This document shows, piece by piece, positions 25,672 through 34,714 of a DNA stretch of 64,000 nt. Below the pieces are notes generated by a model, which saw only the letters and a list, made by a program, of their open reading frames with translations, was not told the origin of the DNA and made no database searches. Both the position numbers and the translations under genes were made by a program. The number at the start of each line of letters is the position of its first letter. Positions within the stretch are counted from its first letter, which is position 1. This stretch comes from CAZGMC01 sp964526565 (lineage in GTDB: Bacteria; Pseudomonadota; Alphaproteobacteria; DSM-16000; Inquilinaceae). Location: positions 4,362-68,361 of the forward strand of contig CAZGMC010000008.1 of the NCBI GenBank assembly GCA_964526565.1. The letters run 5' to 3'.

Positions 25672-26972
25672 CGATCGTCGCCGAGCCGCTGCGCATCCTG
25701 ATTTTCACCCAGTACTTCTGGCCGGAAAACTTCCAGATCAACCATCTGGCCAGAGGCCTCAGGGAGCGCGGCCACGAGGTCACCGTACTGACCGGCAAGC
25801 CGAACTATCCCGGCGGGCGCATCTTCGACGGCTATACCGTGCTGGGCAGGGCCGAAGAACGCTGGCAGGACTGCCGCATCCTGCGGGTGCCGCTGGTGCC
25901 GCGCGGCCGTGGGGGCCGGCTGCGCCTGGCCGTAAACTACCTTTCGTTCATCTTGTCGGGCTCGTTGATCGGCCCGCGGCGACTGAAGGGCGAGCGGTTC
26001 GACGTCGTCCTGGTGTATGCCCCTTCGCCCCTGATCAAGACCCTTGCCGCGATCCGCATCAGCCGCCTGTTCGGCATGCCGCTGCTGCTCTGGGTGCAGG
26101 ACCTGTGGCCGGAGAGCGTGGCCGCCGCGGGCGGCATCCGGTCGCCATTGATCATGGGCGCGCTGGAGCGGACGGTGCGCTGGATGTACGCGCGGTGCGA
26201 CCGTGTCCTCGTCCAGTCCCGCGCCTTCATCCCGGAGGTCGAGCGCCACGGCGTTCCGCGCTGCCGGATCGTCTACTTTCCCCAGAGCATCGGCGCGATG
26301 TTCCGGCCGCTGCCGCGGCAGGAGGCGGTCGATGAGGGCGGGCTGCTGCCGGATGGCTTCCGCGTCATGTTCGCCGGCAACATTGGTGCGGCCCAGGACT
26401 TCGACACGGTCCTGGCGGCGGCCGAACGCCTGCGCGGTCACCCGGACATCCATTGGGTGATCATCGGCGACGGGCGGCGGCGCGCCTGGGTCCAGGAGGA
26501 GGTGGAACGGCGCGGCCTGACGGGCTGCGTGCACCTGCCGGGGCGCTTTCCGGAGGAGGCCATGCCGCGCTTTTTCGCCCACGCCGACGCCCTGCTGGTC
26601 ACCCTGGAACGCAAGCGCATCTTCGCGCTGACCATCCCCACCAAGGTCCAGGCCTACCTGGCTTCCGGCAAGCCGATTGCCGCCTGCCTGGACGGCGAAG
26701 GGGCAAGGGTGATCGCCGAGGCCAATGCCGGCTTCTGTGCGCCGGCCGGCGATCCCGATGCCCTGGCCGAGAGCGTCCTCGAGCTCTACCGCCTGCCGGA
26801 GGCCGAACGGCAGGCCATGGGCCGGCGCGCCCGCGCCTACTCCGAAGCGGAATTCGACCGGGACAGGCTGACCGACCAGCTCGTCGACGTGATGTGCGAC
26901 GCCGTCGCCGCGCGGCACGGCCGCGCCGCGGCATCGTCCCAACCGGTGGACTTGCGCGGGAGCGCCGGGTAG
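25668..26972 (+). CDS. glycosyltransferase family 4, WbuB/WcaI-like
   Basis: A 434-residue GT-B enzyme. The N-terminal ILIFTQYFWPENFQINHLAR and GHEVTVLTGKPNYPGG are characteristic of the WcaI/WbuB-type amino-deoxysugar transferases. The C-terminal half has VMFAGNIGAAQDFDTVL and SGKPIAACLDGEGARVIAEAN with the donor-binding Glu region. The GTG start (25668) overlaps the previous stop (GTGA), and the family N terminus begins within a few residues. A role adding an L-6-deoxy-HexNAc residue would match the UDP-L-sugar trio at 38.9-42.0 kb, but this is inference. Confidence 0.87.
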   Translation: MTIVAEPLRILIFTQYFWPENFQINHLARGLRERGHEVTVLTGKPNYPGGRIFDGYTVLGRAEERWQDCRILRVPLVPRGRGGRLRLAVNYLSFILSGSLIGPRRLKGERFDVVLVYAPSPLIKTLAAIRISRLFGMPLLLWVQDLWPESVAAAGGIRSPLIMGALERTVRWMYARCDRVLVQSRAFIPEVERHGVPRCRIVYFPQSIGAMFRPLPRQEAVDEGGLLPDGFRVMFAGNIGAAQDFDTVLAAAERLRGHPDIHWVIIGDGRRRAWVQEEVERRGLTGCVHLPGRFPEEAMPRFFAHADALLVTLERKRIFALTIPTKVQAYLASGKPIAACLDGEGARVIAEANAGFCAPAGDPDALAESVLELYRLPEAERQAMGRRARAYSEAEFDRDRLTDQLVDVMCDAVAARHGRAAASSQPVDLRGSAG

Positions 26973-26981
26973 GGCCGGATG

Positions 26982-27013
26982 CGGTTCGCCCGCGCAAGTG
27001 GACGGGCGAGCCG
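26982..27013. terminator. 11-bp hairpin between convergent genes
   Basis: Bases 26982-26992 pair with 27003-27013 over 11 bp (one G-T wobble) around a 10-nt loop, in the 47-base gap between the convergent glycosyltransferase and pseF stop codons. It lacks a T tract, so a transcription-blocking hairpin is plausible but a classic intrinsic terminator is not shown. Confidence 0.45.
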
Positions 27014-27019
27014 GCCGGT

Positions 27020-27721
27020 CTACGGACTGGCGCCGCCCGCCGTGTGGAACCGGAACAGCGATTCGGCGAAGGCCAGATCCTCTGCCGTATCGATGTCCAC
27101 GGCGCGGCTGCGCGGCAGCCGGTACGGGAGATACCGCAGTGCTTCCGCCGGCATGTCGAGCAGGTGACCGGCGCCGAACAGGCTGAAGGCCGCCGCGTCG
27201 TAGCAGGTCTTCGGCAGGTCCTGCGAGCGGATCTGGGTGGCCGCGAAATCGAGGAATTCCAGGGTGCCATCGGCGCCCGTCACCGCGGCCCACTGCGCGG
27301 GCACCGGATACTCGGCCACGGCCATCACCGGAAACCGCCCTTCGGCGGCCGTGAACACCGCAGCGCCGTGGCGCAGGTCGTCCGCCGTAAGCAGCGGCGC
27401 CGTGGCATAGACCAGCGCGATCATGTCGGCATGCAGCCCCAGCCCGCCGTACGCTCGCACCACCCAGCGCAGCACGTCGAGCAGGCCGGTGGTGTCGTCG
27501 CTGAGCTCGGCCGCACGCAGGAACCGCGGCGGGCAGCCGGCGGCTGCGGCAACGGTGGCGATCTCCGCGTCGTCGGTGGAGACATGGACCTCGTCGAACA
27601 GGCCGGACTCGCGGGCGGCGGCGAGCGGGTAGGACATGAGCGGCCGCCCGGCGAAGGGCAGCACGTTCTTGCGCGGGATCCGCTTGCTGCCGCCGCGGGC
27701 GGGAATGATGGCCAGACGCAT
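27020..27721 (-). CDS. pseF: pseudaminic acid cytidylyltransferase
   Basis: A 233-residue nucleotidyltransferase of the acylneuraminate CMP-transferase family. The start IIPARGGSKRIPRKNV (residues 5-20) is the CTP-binding loop of NeuA/PseF proteins. EVHVSTDDAEIATVAAAAG and RAVDIDTAEDLAFAE follow. It would activate pseudaminic acid as the CMP-sugar for transfer. The ATG at 27721 follows AGGAGG. It is the last gene of the block containing the glutamate mutase and acyl-transfer genes, 31 bases after the mutase, linking that chemistry to the nonulosonic acid. Confidence 0.87.
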   Translation of the reverse strand: MRLAIIPARGGSKRIPRKNVLPFAGRPLMSYPLAAARESGLFDEVHVSTDDAEIATVAAAAGCPPRFLRAAELSDDTTGLLDVLRWVVRAYGGLGLHADMIALVYATAPLLTADDLRHGAAVFTAAEGRFPVMAVAEYPVPAQWAAVTGADGTLEFLDFAATQIRSQDLPKTCYDAAAFSLFGAGHLLDMPAEALRYLPYRLPRSRAVDIDTAEDLAFAESLFRFHTAGGASP

Positions 27722-27752
27722 GTCTGTCGCCTCCTGCCCCTTCAGCCGGTCG

Positions 27753-29675
27753 CTAGTCCGCGAGCGGCCAGCGCTCGAACTGACCGACGGCGACCTGCAT
27801 GACGTCACGTTCGATCAGCATGTAGCCCTGGTTCTCGCGAACCCTTTCCTTGAGACGGCGCTCCTGCATGGCTTCGGCGTGGAACTGCCGGGTCTCCCGG
27901 TCGAAGGGCAGCTGGCCGCAGTCGAGAAAGCGGATCGCCGTGTCGGGGCCGCGCGCGCATACGGCCTCGCCGCGATTGTGGATGCTGGGTGCGAAGGGGA
28001 TGTCCAGCACGCCGCGGCGGAATGCCTCGACCACCCCGGCGGCCAGGTTGCCCTGGCCCAGCGTGATGACCGCGTCGACGATGGCCAGCGTCTCCGTTTG
28101 GATGATCCCCATCTCGTCGCGCACCGCCGCTTCGTTGACCGGCACCTGCCGGGCCGCATCGATGCCGCGCTGGCTGAGGACCAGCCCGGCCACGTTGTCG
28201 GCGAGGGACGGTATCTTGAACGCCTCCACGGCCGTCTTCGTCATCATGCGCGTTGCCCCGGACAGCGCCGCGGTGATCGAGGACTGGTAGATCAGCTCCT
28301 CGGCCTGGGTCTGCACGCCGGGAAATGCGGCCATGTACTGGTGATAGACCGAGCTCACCTGCACGTGGCCCAGGCCGAAGTTGTCCAGCACCTCGCGGGC
28401 CAGTGGGGCGATCGAGCGGATCGCGGCGATATCCTGGAACCGGCAGCCCTGCTCGGCCCAGCCGATGCTGACCGCCTGCACCCCCTGCTGGGCGGCCAGC
28501 ACGCTCTCGATGATGCCGGTCGCGATGGCCAGGCACGGCGGGATCAGCGTGGCCGTCAGCGTGCCGAAGAACTCGCGGTCGACGACGATGCCGTACGTCT
28601 CCGCATAGTGCCCGACCAGCCGGTCGACGTACCGCCAGACGGCGACGCTGTCGGCCAGCGGATAGTCGCGATAGTAGGGCAGGTTGTAGCAGATCGCTCC
28701 GCCCTCGAATGCCGTCACGCCGCCGGCCAGCGAGATCTCGCAGAGCAGCCTCGGGTCGCGGGTCGAGTGGCGGGTCTGGATCGGCACGTTGAGCGCGCTG
28801 ACGATGCGGCGCAGGGCCGGGACGCCATGGTTGACCACCGGGAAGCCGTTCATCGTGGAATAGCCGTGTCGCAGGCTCTCGCGCAGGCCCTCCTCGGCAA
28901 ACGGATAGTTGTTGTTCCGGGTGTAGGAGTCGACCTGGTATGACAGGACGCGCACATCCACGTCCCGATAGGCCTTCATCAGCGCAAGCTGGTCATTCTC
29001 GACGGGGACGCCGACGCGCGGCTGGACCAGGATGGCGGCCTCGCCGGCGTTGACCCTGGCCTGCACGCCGGTCCAGTTCGGCACCCGGGCCAGGAACGCG
29101 GCATTGTCCTCCATGTCCCTGGCGCCGGTGCCGGTCTTCCAGTGCTGCAGCACCTGGCGCCGCTCGGACAGCAAATCCACGTGCGGCATCTTCTCGTCGG
29201 ACAGCCACGACGGGATGACCGGCTTGCGCTGCCCGGCCAGATCTCGGATCGTCTTCGGGATCGCGACCGGCTCACTGTCGGCGAGGGCGGCTTCGACCGC
29301 TGCCAGTACCACCTCGATGTTCACAAAGCCCAGGAAGACCCTCTGAAACCCCATGGACAGGAACAGCCGCTCGCCACCCACCAGGTTCTCGACCACCGGA
29401 TTGCCGCCGAGGAACCACACCGGCTGGGTCTGCCCGGCGTGGCGCAGGCGCAGTTCAGGGAACGTCTTGAGGTAGCTGCGCGCATGGCCGTCCATGCAGG
29501 AGACCATGACGAGGTTGACCGATGGTGCGTAGGTCCAGAACGTCTCGATCGCGTTCTGGGTGCCGATGTAGAGCACGTCGTAGCCGCGCGCGAACAGGGC
29601 CTGCCTGAGGATGTGCAGGCCGACCGAATGGGAGTCGCCGCCGACGCCTCCCAGGAGGATGGAATGTTGCAGCAT
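27753..29675 (-). CDS. single-chain B12-dependent glutamate mutase (sigma-epsilon fusion)
   Basis: A 640-residue protein. Residues 1-135 match the small cobalamin-binding subunit (GlmS/MutS): GGDSHSVG gives DxHxxG with the cobalt-ligand His at residue 16, then VSCM and LGGN. Residues about 165-640 match the epsilon subunit (GlmE/MutE). The residues known to bind substrate and radical in the Clostridium enzyme line up with a constant offset of 153-154: Arg220, Arg253, Arg302, Glu324, Tyr330, Tyr334, Lys480, Glu484. It should interconvert L-glutamate and threo-3-methylaspartate using adenosylcobalamin. The sigma-then-epsilon order in one chain is a linked form; classic enzymes use two genes. 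No methylaspartate ammonia-lyase gene is near, arguing against glutamate fermentation. It lies between a methyltransferase (11 bases) and pseF (31 bases). Confidence 0.9.
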   Translation of the reverse strand: MLQHSILLGGVGGDSHSVGLHILRQALFARGYDVLYIGTQNAIETFWTYAPSVNLVMVSCMDGHARSYLKTFPELRLRHAGQTQPVWFLGGNPVVENLVGGERLFLSMGFQRVFLGFVNIEVVLAAVEAALADSEPVAIPKTIRDLAGQRKPVIPSWLSDEKMPHVDLLSERRQVLQHWKTGTGARDMEDNAAFLARVPNWTGVQARVNAGEAAILVQPRVGVPVENDQLALMKAYRDVDVRVLSYQVDSYTRNNNYPFAEEGLRESLRHGYSTMNGFPVVNHGVPALRRIVSALNVPIQTRHSTRDPRLLCEISLAGGVTAFEGGAICYNLPYYRDYPLADSVAVWRYVDRLVGHYAETYGIVVDREFFGTLTATLIPPCLAIATGIIESVLAAQQGVQAVSIGWAEQGCRFQDIAAIRSIAPLAREVLDNFGLGHVQVSSVYHQYMAAFPGVQTQAEELIYQSSITAALSGATRMMTKTAVEAFKIPSLADNVAGLVLSQRGIDAARQVPVNEAAVRDEMGIIQTETLAIVDAVITLGQGNLAAGVVEAFRRGVLDIPFAPSIHNRGEAVCARGPDTAIRFLDCGQLPFDRETRQFHAEAMQERRLKERVRENQGYMLIERDVMQVAVGQFERWPLAD

Positions 29676-29686
29676 GTGCGGGATGG

Positions 29687-30355
29687 CTATTTGCGGGCCG
29701 TCACCATGGTCCAGGCGACGACCTGTCGTGATCCGGCCGGGTACTCCACGTCGTTCCTGCTCTTGACGATCTGCTCGATCTCGAAGCTCTTGAACAGGTT
29801 CCGGCATTCCTCCGTGTCGGTGAAATGCAGGATGCCGGCATCTTCCAGGCGATTGCCGCAGTTGATGTAGTCGCCGTTGCCGAGGCTGGTGCCGGTGTCC
29901 TTGGCCGTGCTGTCGATGTTCAGGATCGTGCTAAAGACGAAGCCGCCGGGCTTGAGAACGCGGCGCACTTCGTCCAGCAGTGCCGGAATGTCGGCCAGAG
30001 CATTGCAGGTGATCGCACCACGGTCGATGACGGCATCGAAGAAGCTGTCCTCGTAGGGCAGGGCGTCGAAGGTCGCCTGCGTCACCGGCGCCGGATCGAA
30101 CCCTGCTTCGGCCAAGCGCGTCCTGGCGATGTCGACCGATTCCTGGGCGCCGTCGACGCCGTGGTAGCCGAAGCCTTCCTGGGCCAGGAACAGCAGGTGG
30201 TGCGCACCGCCACAGCCGAGGTCGAGAACGCGCACAGCCTTGCGGTCCGCGGCGCCGGCGAACTTGCGCATGACGAAGGACACGACGTCGGTGAAGGGGT
30301 ACCTGTTGTAGCGCCCGTGATAATACCGCGTGTCCCAGCTGTTCTCGGGCATCAT
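29687..30355 (-). CDS. class I SAM-dependent methyltransferase of the acyl-modification cluster
   Basis: A 222-residue protein. SAM motif I VLDLGCGGAHHLLFLA (residues about 43-58), GVDGAQESVDIAR (motif II), LPYEDSFFDAVIDRGAI (motif IV) and VLKPGGFVFSTIL (motif V) are complete. The N terminus WDTRYYHGRYNRYPFTDVVSF resembles methyltransferases of Campylobacter-type flagellin-glycan clusters (Cj1300-like). It starts 3 bases after the AAC(3)-family gene ends. It may methylate the acyl group or the sugar. An adjacent ATG at 30352 is an alternative start. Confidence 0.85.
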   Translation of the reverse strand: MMPENSWDTRYYHGRYNRYPFTDVVSFVMRKFAGAADRKAVRVLDLGCGGAHHLLFLAQEGFGYHGVDGAQESVDIARTRLAEAGFDPAPVTQATFDALPYEDSFFDAVIDRGAITCNALADIPALLDEVRRVLKPGGFVFSTILNIDSTAKDTGTSLGNGDYINCGNRLEDAGILHFTDTEECRNLFKSFEIEQIVKSRNDVEYPAGSRQVVAWTMVTARK

Positions 30356-30358
30356 GCC

Positions 30359-31162
30359 TCACTTCTGATTTTCGTTGGTCGCCGCGCCGGCCTTCGTTTC
30401 GAAGCGAATCAAGCCGTGGGGCGACTCACGCAGGTGGGCCTGCGTGATCCGCACCACCGTGCGCGCCGTCGTCAGGCGGTGAACGCCATAACCGAACCGT
30501 TCCACCCGACAGGCGGGGTCGGCCTCGATCCTCGCGCCGACCGTGCGGCGGTCGTTGACGAATGCCAGTTCCAGGGCGCGCACGAAGTGGATGGCCTCGT
30601 CGGCCGTCTCTTTGTCGGTGGTCTCCTCGTCGGCGTCGCGCGTGATGCCGGTGAAGGTCTTCTCATACCGATACGGCACGCCGTTCATGCGTTCGATGTG
30701 CATGAACAACGGCAGTGCGGTGAAGTCCACCCCGACGAGCAGCATCTGCGCGTCGGCCTGGACCAGGCGGTCGTAGAAGGTGTCCGGCCCAAAGCTGCGC
30801 TTCGTCGGGCGGGCCAGGAACAGGCCGGCCAGCGGGCCGATGCCCGCATTGGAGAAGTTGGGATCGCGGCTGCGCACGGCGCCGGGGTGGGCGCGCACCA
30901 GATCGCCAAGCACGCCGACCGTCGATGGCGAGGTCTGGACGTCGTAGACCTCGTTCCTGAAGTAGCTGTAGGTAAAGGCCGGCGCGAACAGCGTACCATC
31001 CGGACCGAGAACGTCCAGCAGGCTGCCCAGCACGTCCTCTTCGGGCGAGGTCGCCGGCCGCCCCAGGCTGGGCAGGAAGCTGTGGCAGAGCACGATCTGA
31101 CCCGGGCGCAGACCCAGCCGGCCCCAGAACGCGACCAGATCGGCGCGGCTGACGGTCTTCAT
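30359..31162 (-). CDS. AAC(3)-family acyltransferase acting on a sugar amine
   Basis: A 267-residue member of the aminoglycoside 3-N-acetyltransferase fold: LRPGQIVLCHSFLPSLG, LGPDGTLFAPAFTYSYF, SRDPNFSNAGIGPLAG, LLVGVDFTALPLFMHIE. In antibiotic-type AAC(3) the corresponding block reads HPxxS; here it is DPNFS, as I recall for glycan-locus members. It would therefore acylate an amino sugar or transfer an acyl group from the ACP, and not confer antibiotic resistance. Its start overlaps the ligase stop by 4 bases and the methyltransferase follows after 3 bases. Confidence 0.83.
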   Translation of the reverse strand: MKTVSRADLVAFWGRLGLRPGQIVLCHSFLPSLGRPATSPEEDVLGSLLDVLGPDGTLFAPAFTYSYFRNEVYDVQTSPSTVGVLGDLVRAHPGAVRSRDPNFSNAGIGPLAGLFLARPTKRSFGPDTFYDRLVQADAQMLLVGVDFTALPLFMHIERMNGVPYRYEKTFTGITRDADEETTDKETADEAIHFVRALELAFVNDRRTVGARIEADPACRVERFGYGVHRLTTARTVVRITQAHLRESPHGLIRFETKAGAATNENQK

Positions 31163-32748
31163 GCGGTGTGCCCGCCGCCGCCGGCCGCCGCCTCGGCTTT
31201 GAGTTCCTCGCAGACGGCCCTGATCGCCGTATAGTCGACCTTGCCGTTGGGCGTCAGGGGCACGCCGGTCAGGGCGAACAATTCCACGGGCACGGCGTAA
31301 TAGGGCAGGATCTTCGCCATGTGGCGGCGCAGCACCGCCCGGTCCACCGTGTAGCCGTCATAGGTGTCATAGGCCAGGGAAATGGCCTGGCCGCCCTCCG
31401 GGTCGGGAATCCCGAAGGCCGCGGCATGGCGCAGGCCGGGGAAGGTCATGGCCGCGTCTTCGACCTCGGCCGGGCTGACCCGGTAACCCTTGGCCTTGAT
31501 CTGCGTGTCGGCACGGCCGTGGAAGTAGATGAAGCCATCCTCGTCCAGTGAGACCAGGTCGCCCGAACGCACGGCCGGTTCGCCACGGGTGCCGCGTCCG
31601 CCGGTCGGCAGCTCGACGAACTTCGCGGCCGTCAGGTCGGGGTCGTTCAGGTAGCCGTAGCTGACGAAGGCGCCGCGGTGGTAGAGTTCGCCGATTTGTC
31701 CCGGGCTGCAGGGCTGCATGGTGTCGTCGAGCACCATCAGTTCCACCTCGGGCACCGCCTTGCCGATCGAGCCGATGCGGTTGAACAGTTCGGCAAACGG
31801 CAGGTATGAGGAGCGAAAGCTTTCCGTCAGCCCGTACATGATGATGATCTCGGTGGTCGGGAAAAAGTTCGTCAGCCGGCGCAGCAGCAGCTCGCTGTGC
31901 GGCCCGCCCGCAGTGGTGATGTAGCGCAGGCTCGGGAAGGCGGGGCGCCGGTCGGCCCGGAAATAGCGGTCGTCCAGGACGCGCGGCCACAGCGAGGGCA
32001 CGGCTGCCAGCCCGGTGATCCGCTCGTCCTGCAGGACGTCGAACAGGTCCTGCGGGAACGCGAAGGAAAAGACGACCGCGCGGGCGCCGACGTGCAGGGC
32101 ACTCAGCACCTGGTTAAGGCCGTAGTCGAAGCTGAACGGCAGGATGCAGAGGATCGTGTCGTCGCCGGTGATGTTCAGATAGCCGCTGACGATTCGCGCG
32201 CCGTCCGTCAGGGTGCGGTGGGGCAGGACGACGCCCTTCGGCCGCCCGGTCGAGCCCGAGGTGTAGATCAGGCAGCCCACGTCGGTCGGAATGTTGCGCG
32301 TCACGGCCTCGGCCGTGGTCCTCTGCACCCGCAGCGGTCCGCCCCCTTCGACCAGGCCAAAGCCGTCGACGGCGATGCTGCGCCCGTGCCGGTCGGCCAG
32401 GATGCCGACGACCTCCCCCAGCTGGCGCTGGCCGGCGATCACGCACTCTGCGTCGCAGTCGGAGATCTGGTGCAGGATCTGCTCACGCTTGAGGTGGGGA
32501 TTGATGATCGTGAAGGCGGCGTCGGCCATGGCCGCGCCGAACATGGCCGCAACCTGAGCGACGTTGTGGTCGGTGGCGATGGCCACCACGTCGCCCCGCT
32601 TGATCCCGCATTCGCGCAGGTGGTCGCGCAGGCCCATGGCCCGGTCGAACAGCTCCTGGACTGTCAGGGTGGTACCCTGGAAGGTCAGGGCCGCGCGATC
32701 CGGTGTTGCCTCGATGCGCCGGCAGAGCAGCTCGGCCAGGTTCTTCAT
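31159..32748 (-). CDS. AMP-forming acyl/amino-acid ligase (adenylation enzyme)
   Basis: A 529-residue ANL-superfamily enzyme. Core motifs in order: A3 YTSGSTGRPKG (residues 162-172), A5 MYGLTES, A7 SGDLV, A8 GRADTQIKAKGYRVSPAEVE, A10 PNGKVDY with the catalytic Lys. It should activate a carboxylic acid as acyl-AMP and load it on the ACP encoded immediately upstream (ATGA overlap). It resembles the amino-acid-activating enzymes of Campylobacter flagellin-glycan loci (Cj1307-like). With glutamate mutase in the same block, 3-methylaspartate or a derivative is an attractive substrate, but binding-pocket residues were not compared. Confidence 0.87.
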   Translation of the reverse strand: MKNLAELLCRRIEATPDRAALTFQGTTLTVQELFDRAMGLRDHLRECGIKRGDVVAIATDHNVAQVAAMFGAAMADAAFTIINPHLKREQILHQISDCDAECVIAGQRQLGEVVGILADRHGRSIAVDGFGLVEGGGPLRVQRTTAEAVTRNIPTDVGCLIYTSGSTGRPKGVVLPHRTLTDGARIVSGYLNITGDDTILCILPFSFDYGLNQVLSALHVGARAVVFSFAFPQDLFDVLQDERITGLAAVPSLWPRVLDDRYFRADRRPAFPSLRYITTAGGPHSELLLRRLTNFFPTTEIIIMYGLTESFRSSYLPFAELFNRIGSIGKAVPEVELMVLDDTMQPCSPGQIGELYHRGAFVSYGYLNDPDLTAAKFVELPTGGRGTRGEPAVRSGDLVSLDEDGFIYFHGRADTQIKAKGYRVSPAEVEDAAMTFPGLRHAAAFGIPDPEGGQAISLAYDTYDGYTVDRAVLRRHMAKILPYYAVPVELFALTGVPLTPNGKVDYTAIRAVCEELKAEAAAGGGGHTA

Positions 32749-32987
32749 GCGCTCCCCCGCATCCGGCTGAGGGTCCGGGCGATGAGGTCCAGCGAGGCGA
32801 AGTTCTCCTTCCTGAGGGTGTCCGGGTCGAAGGTCACGCCGTAATGCTCCTCGAGGGCGGCCACCACCTCGACCACGGCGTAGCTGTCCATGATGCCTTC
32901 TTCCCAAAGGTCGGCAGCGGAATTCTCGGGAAGCTGCGGCAGGACCGCGCCCAGACAGTCGCGCAGTTCGGCAATATGGATTGTCAT
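32745..32987 (-). CDS. acyl carrier protein
   Basis: An 80-residue carrier protein. GIMDSYAVVEVVAALEEHYG (residues 31-50) contains the DS motif whose Ser35 would carry 4'-phosphopantetheine. The acidic helix after it is typical. The ATG at 32987 follows GGGAGAAGAG, and the stop overlaps the ligase start (ATGA), as expected for a carrier and its dedicated loading enzyme. No phosphopantetheinyl transferase or ketosynthase gene is nearby, so it probably acts as an acyl shuttle and not in chain elongation. Confidence 0.88.
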   Translation of the reverse strand: MTIHIAELRDCLGAVLPQLPENSAADLWEEGIMDSYAVVEVVAALEEHYGVTFDPDTLRKENFASLDLIARTLSRMRGSA

Positions 32988-33073
32988 CTCTTCTCCCGTC
33001 CGCGCGTTCCCGTTCACAGCCCGGCGCCCGCTGCATTGGCGCCTGCCGGAAAGGCCGACATCTCTAGTCCCGA

Positions 33074-34714
33074 TCAACCGCGATTTTCAAGAGCCGAGCC
33101 GCAGACGCTCGCCGCGGCGGGGGCGCCGACGGCATGCTCAAGCCACTGCAGCAGGGCCACGCGGCCGGAGATGACGGGAACGCCGTGAAACTTTGGGGTA
33201 TGCGCGGCCATGCGCCCGGAGGGGTCATAGTAGACCGCCGGCCGGCCCAGCGCGATGCCGTAGATGGCCGGGGTTGAAAACGGCATGACCACGGTGGCGG
33301 CGCAGGTGGCGACCACGCGAGCCGCAGCAACCGCCGGATCGACGGCGATCATTCGCGGGTGTCCGCCGCTCTGCTCGAAACTGCGCTTGTAGCCAGGATG
33401 GATCAGGGGGCCGAAGGCGCGCTTCGGCTTGCGGGCGATGTCCAGGTCCAGGGCCTCGGCGCAATACAGCAGGTCACGGTGGAAGGCGTCGGTCATCGCC
33501 AGCGTGACGTAGTCCGGCAGCCGGACGATTCGCGCAGTCAGCGGTTTCGCATAGACGTTGATGTCAAAGGAGGCCACCGTACGCTCAGGCCGGTCGAGAC
33601 GACAGTCGTGGCCATTGTCTTCTACGCCGAGCAGCGGTTCGACGGTGTAGGCGATCCGGCGCCGGTGCTGTTCGTCCAGGCTGGCCTGCAGGTCGTCGGA
33701 GGGCACGACGTAGTGGTCCCAGGTGGCCAGGGCCTCTCCCGAGCCGTGAGCCGTCCGCGGCGGTGCGTCGGCGCTGACGATGACGCTGTTGGACGAGTAG
33801 TAGACGATGGCGCAGTCGGCGCCGGCCCGCGCCGCCCGGTAGGTCCACAGCGGCCGGACCACCCAGCCGCTGACGCTGAACACGTAGTGGGCTGCGAATG
33901 CCGTGTCGGGCAGCCGCCTGGCATAGGCCAGCATGGCCGCCTGCGGTGCCAGCAGCCCCGCCCGCCAGCTTCCGCACAGCCACAGCAGACTGCCGGTGGC
34001 CAGGATGCGCACGCAGTCGGCCAGGGCTGGCAGCGTCCGCAGCGGCCGGCCCAGGCGCGACAGGGCTTCGGGCGTCAACACGATCCCGTCCGCCCTGGTG
34101 TGTGCCGGCCGGCGACCGGTCTGCATCCAGATCGCCGCGTCCGCCGGAATCCGCAGGGCACGGCGGACCGACGTGATGTAGTCGTACAACGGCCGGACCG
34201 CCGGGGCCTCCGGCGGCAGGACGGCCGGCGCCATCTCCAGGACCACCGCGGCCGGAGCCGGGCCGGCGGCTGGCAGGCGGCGCTGCCGGCCGAGCAGCCG
34301 GAGGCAAAAGTAGGCGCCGCGCAGCAGTTGCCGTCCCGACCTGAGCCACAGGGACAGCGTGCAAGCTATCGGTGCAATGGACAGACCGCTCTCCCGCATC
34401 GCGCGACGCCAGGCGGCCGGCAGCGGGGCGACCAGGCGGCAATCCACGCCGGCCACGGCCCGTCGGATCGCCGCGTGGCTGTCGAGCGAACGCAGGAGAA
34501 AGAATGCCTCCTGCCTGACGCAGTCGGCAGCCTGCTGCCGATAGGCCCGCGGGACCAGGGCGATCACTGCGGGCCCGGCCGTCGGCAGCGGGCACGACTC
34601 AAGTCGCGCCAGCATGGTCTGCACCGAATCGGGATCGGTCCGGCCGGCTGCCAGTATGGTCTTCAGAAGCTTGCGGCGACGGCAGCGCTGTGCCCGCCGC
34701 TTGAGGCCTCTCAT
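33074..34714 (-). CDS. polysaccharide biosynthesis PFTS-motif-like protein
   Basis: A 546-residue protein with a basic N terminus and no clear membrane segment. Near residue 500 it has ATVVMPFSTPAIYGIALGRP followed by AVYYDPSG, closely matching the PFTS motif that names a family of surface-polysaccharide proteins (here PFST). The fold appears GT-B-like and may be a glycosyltransferase. Its ATG overlaps the stop of the DUF4910 gene by 4 bases. The acyl carrier gene follows after 86 bases. Specific activity is unknown. Confidence 0.75.
   Translation of the reverse strand: MRGLKRRAQRCRRRKLLKTILAAGRTDPDSVQTMLARLESCPLPTAGPAVIALVPRAYRQQAADCVRQEAFFLLRSLDSHAAIRRAVAGVDCRLVAPLPAAWRRAMRESGLSIAPIACTLSLWLRSGRQLLRGAYFCLRLLGRQRRLPAAGPAPAAVVLEMAPAVLPPEAPAVRPLYDYITSVRRALRIPADAAIWMQTGRRPAHTRADGIVLTPEALSRLGRPLRTLPALADCVRILATGSLLWLCGSWRAGLLAPQAAMLAYARRLPDTAFAAHYVFSVSGWVVRPLWTYRAARAGADCAIVYYSSNSVIVSADAPPRTAHGSGEALATWDHYVVPSDDLQASLDEQHRRRIAYTVEPLLGVEDNGHDCRLDRPERTVASFDINVYAKPLTARIVRLPDYVTLAMTDAFHRDLLYCAEALDLDIARKPKRAFGPLIHPGYKRSFEQSGGHPRMIAVDPAVAAARVVATCAATVVMPFSTPAIYGIALGRPAVYYDPSGRMAAHTPKFHGVPVISGRVALLQWLEHAVGAPAAASVCGSALENRG

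Noticed and set aside
30359..31162. Aminoglycoside resistance gene
   Set aside because: The fold is AAC(3), but the active block reads DPNFS and the gene is translationally coupled to a glycan-type ligase and ACP. A sugar-amine acyltransferase fits better.
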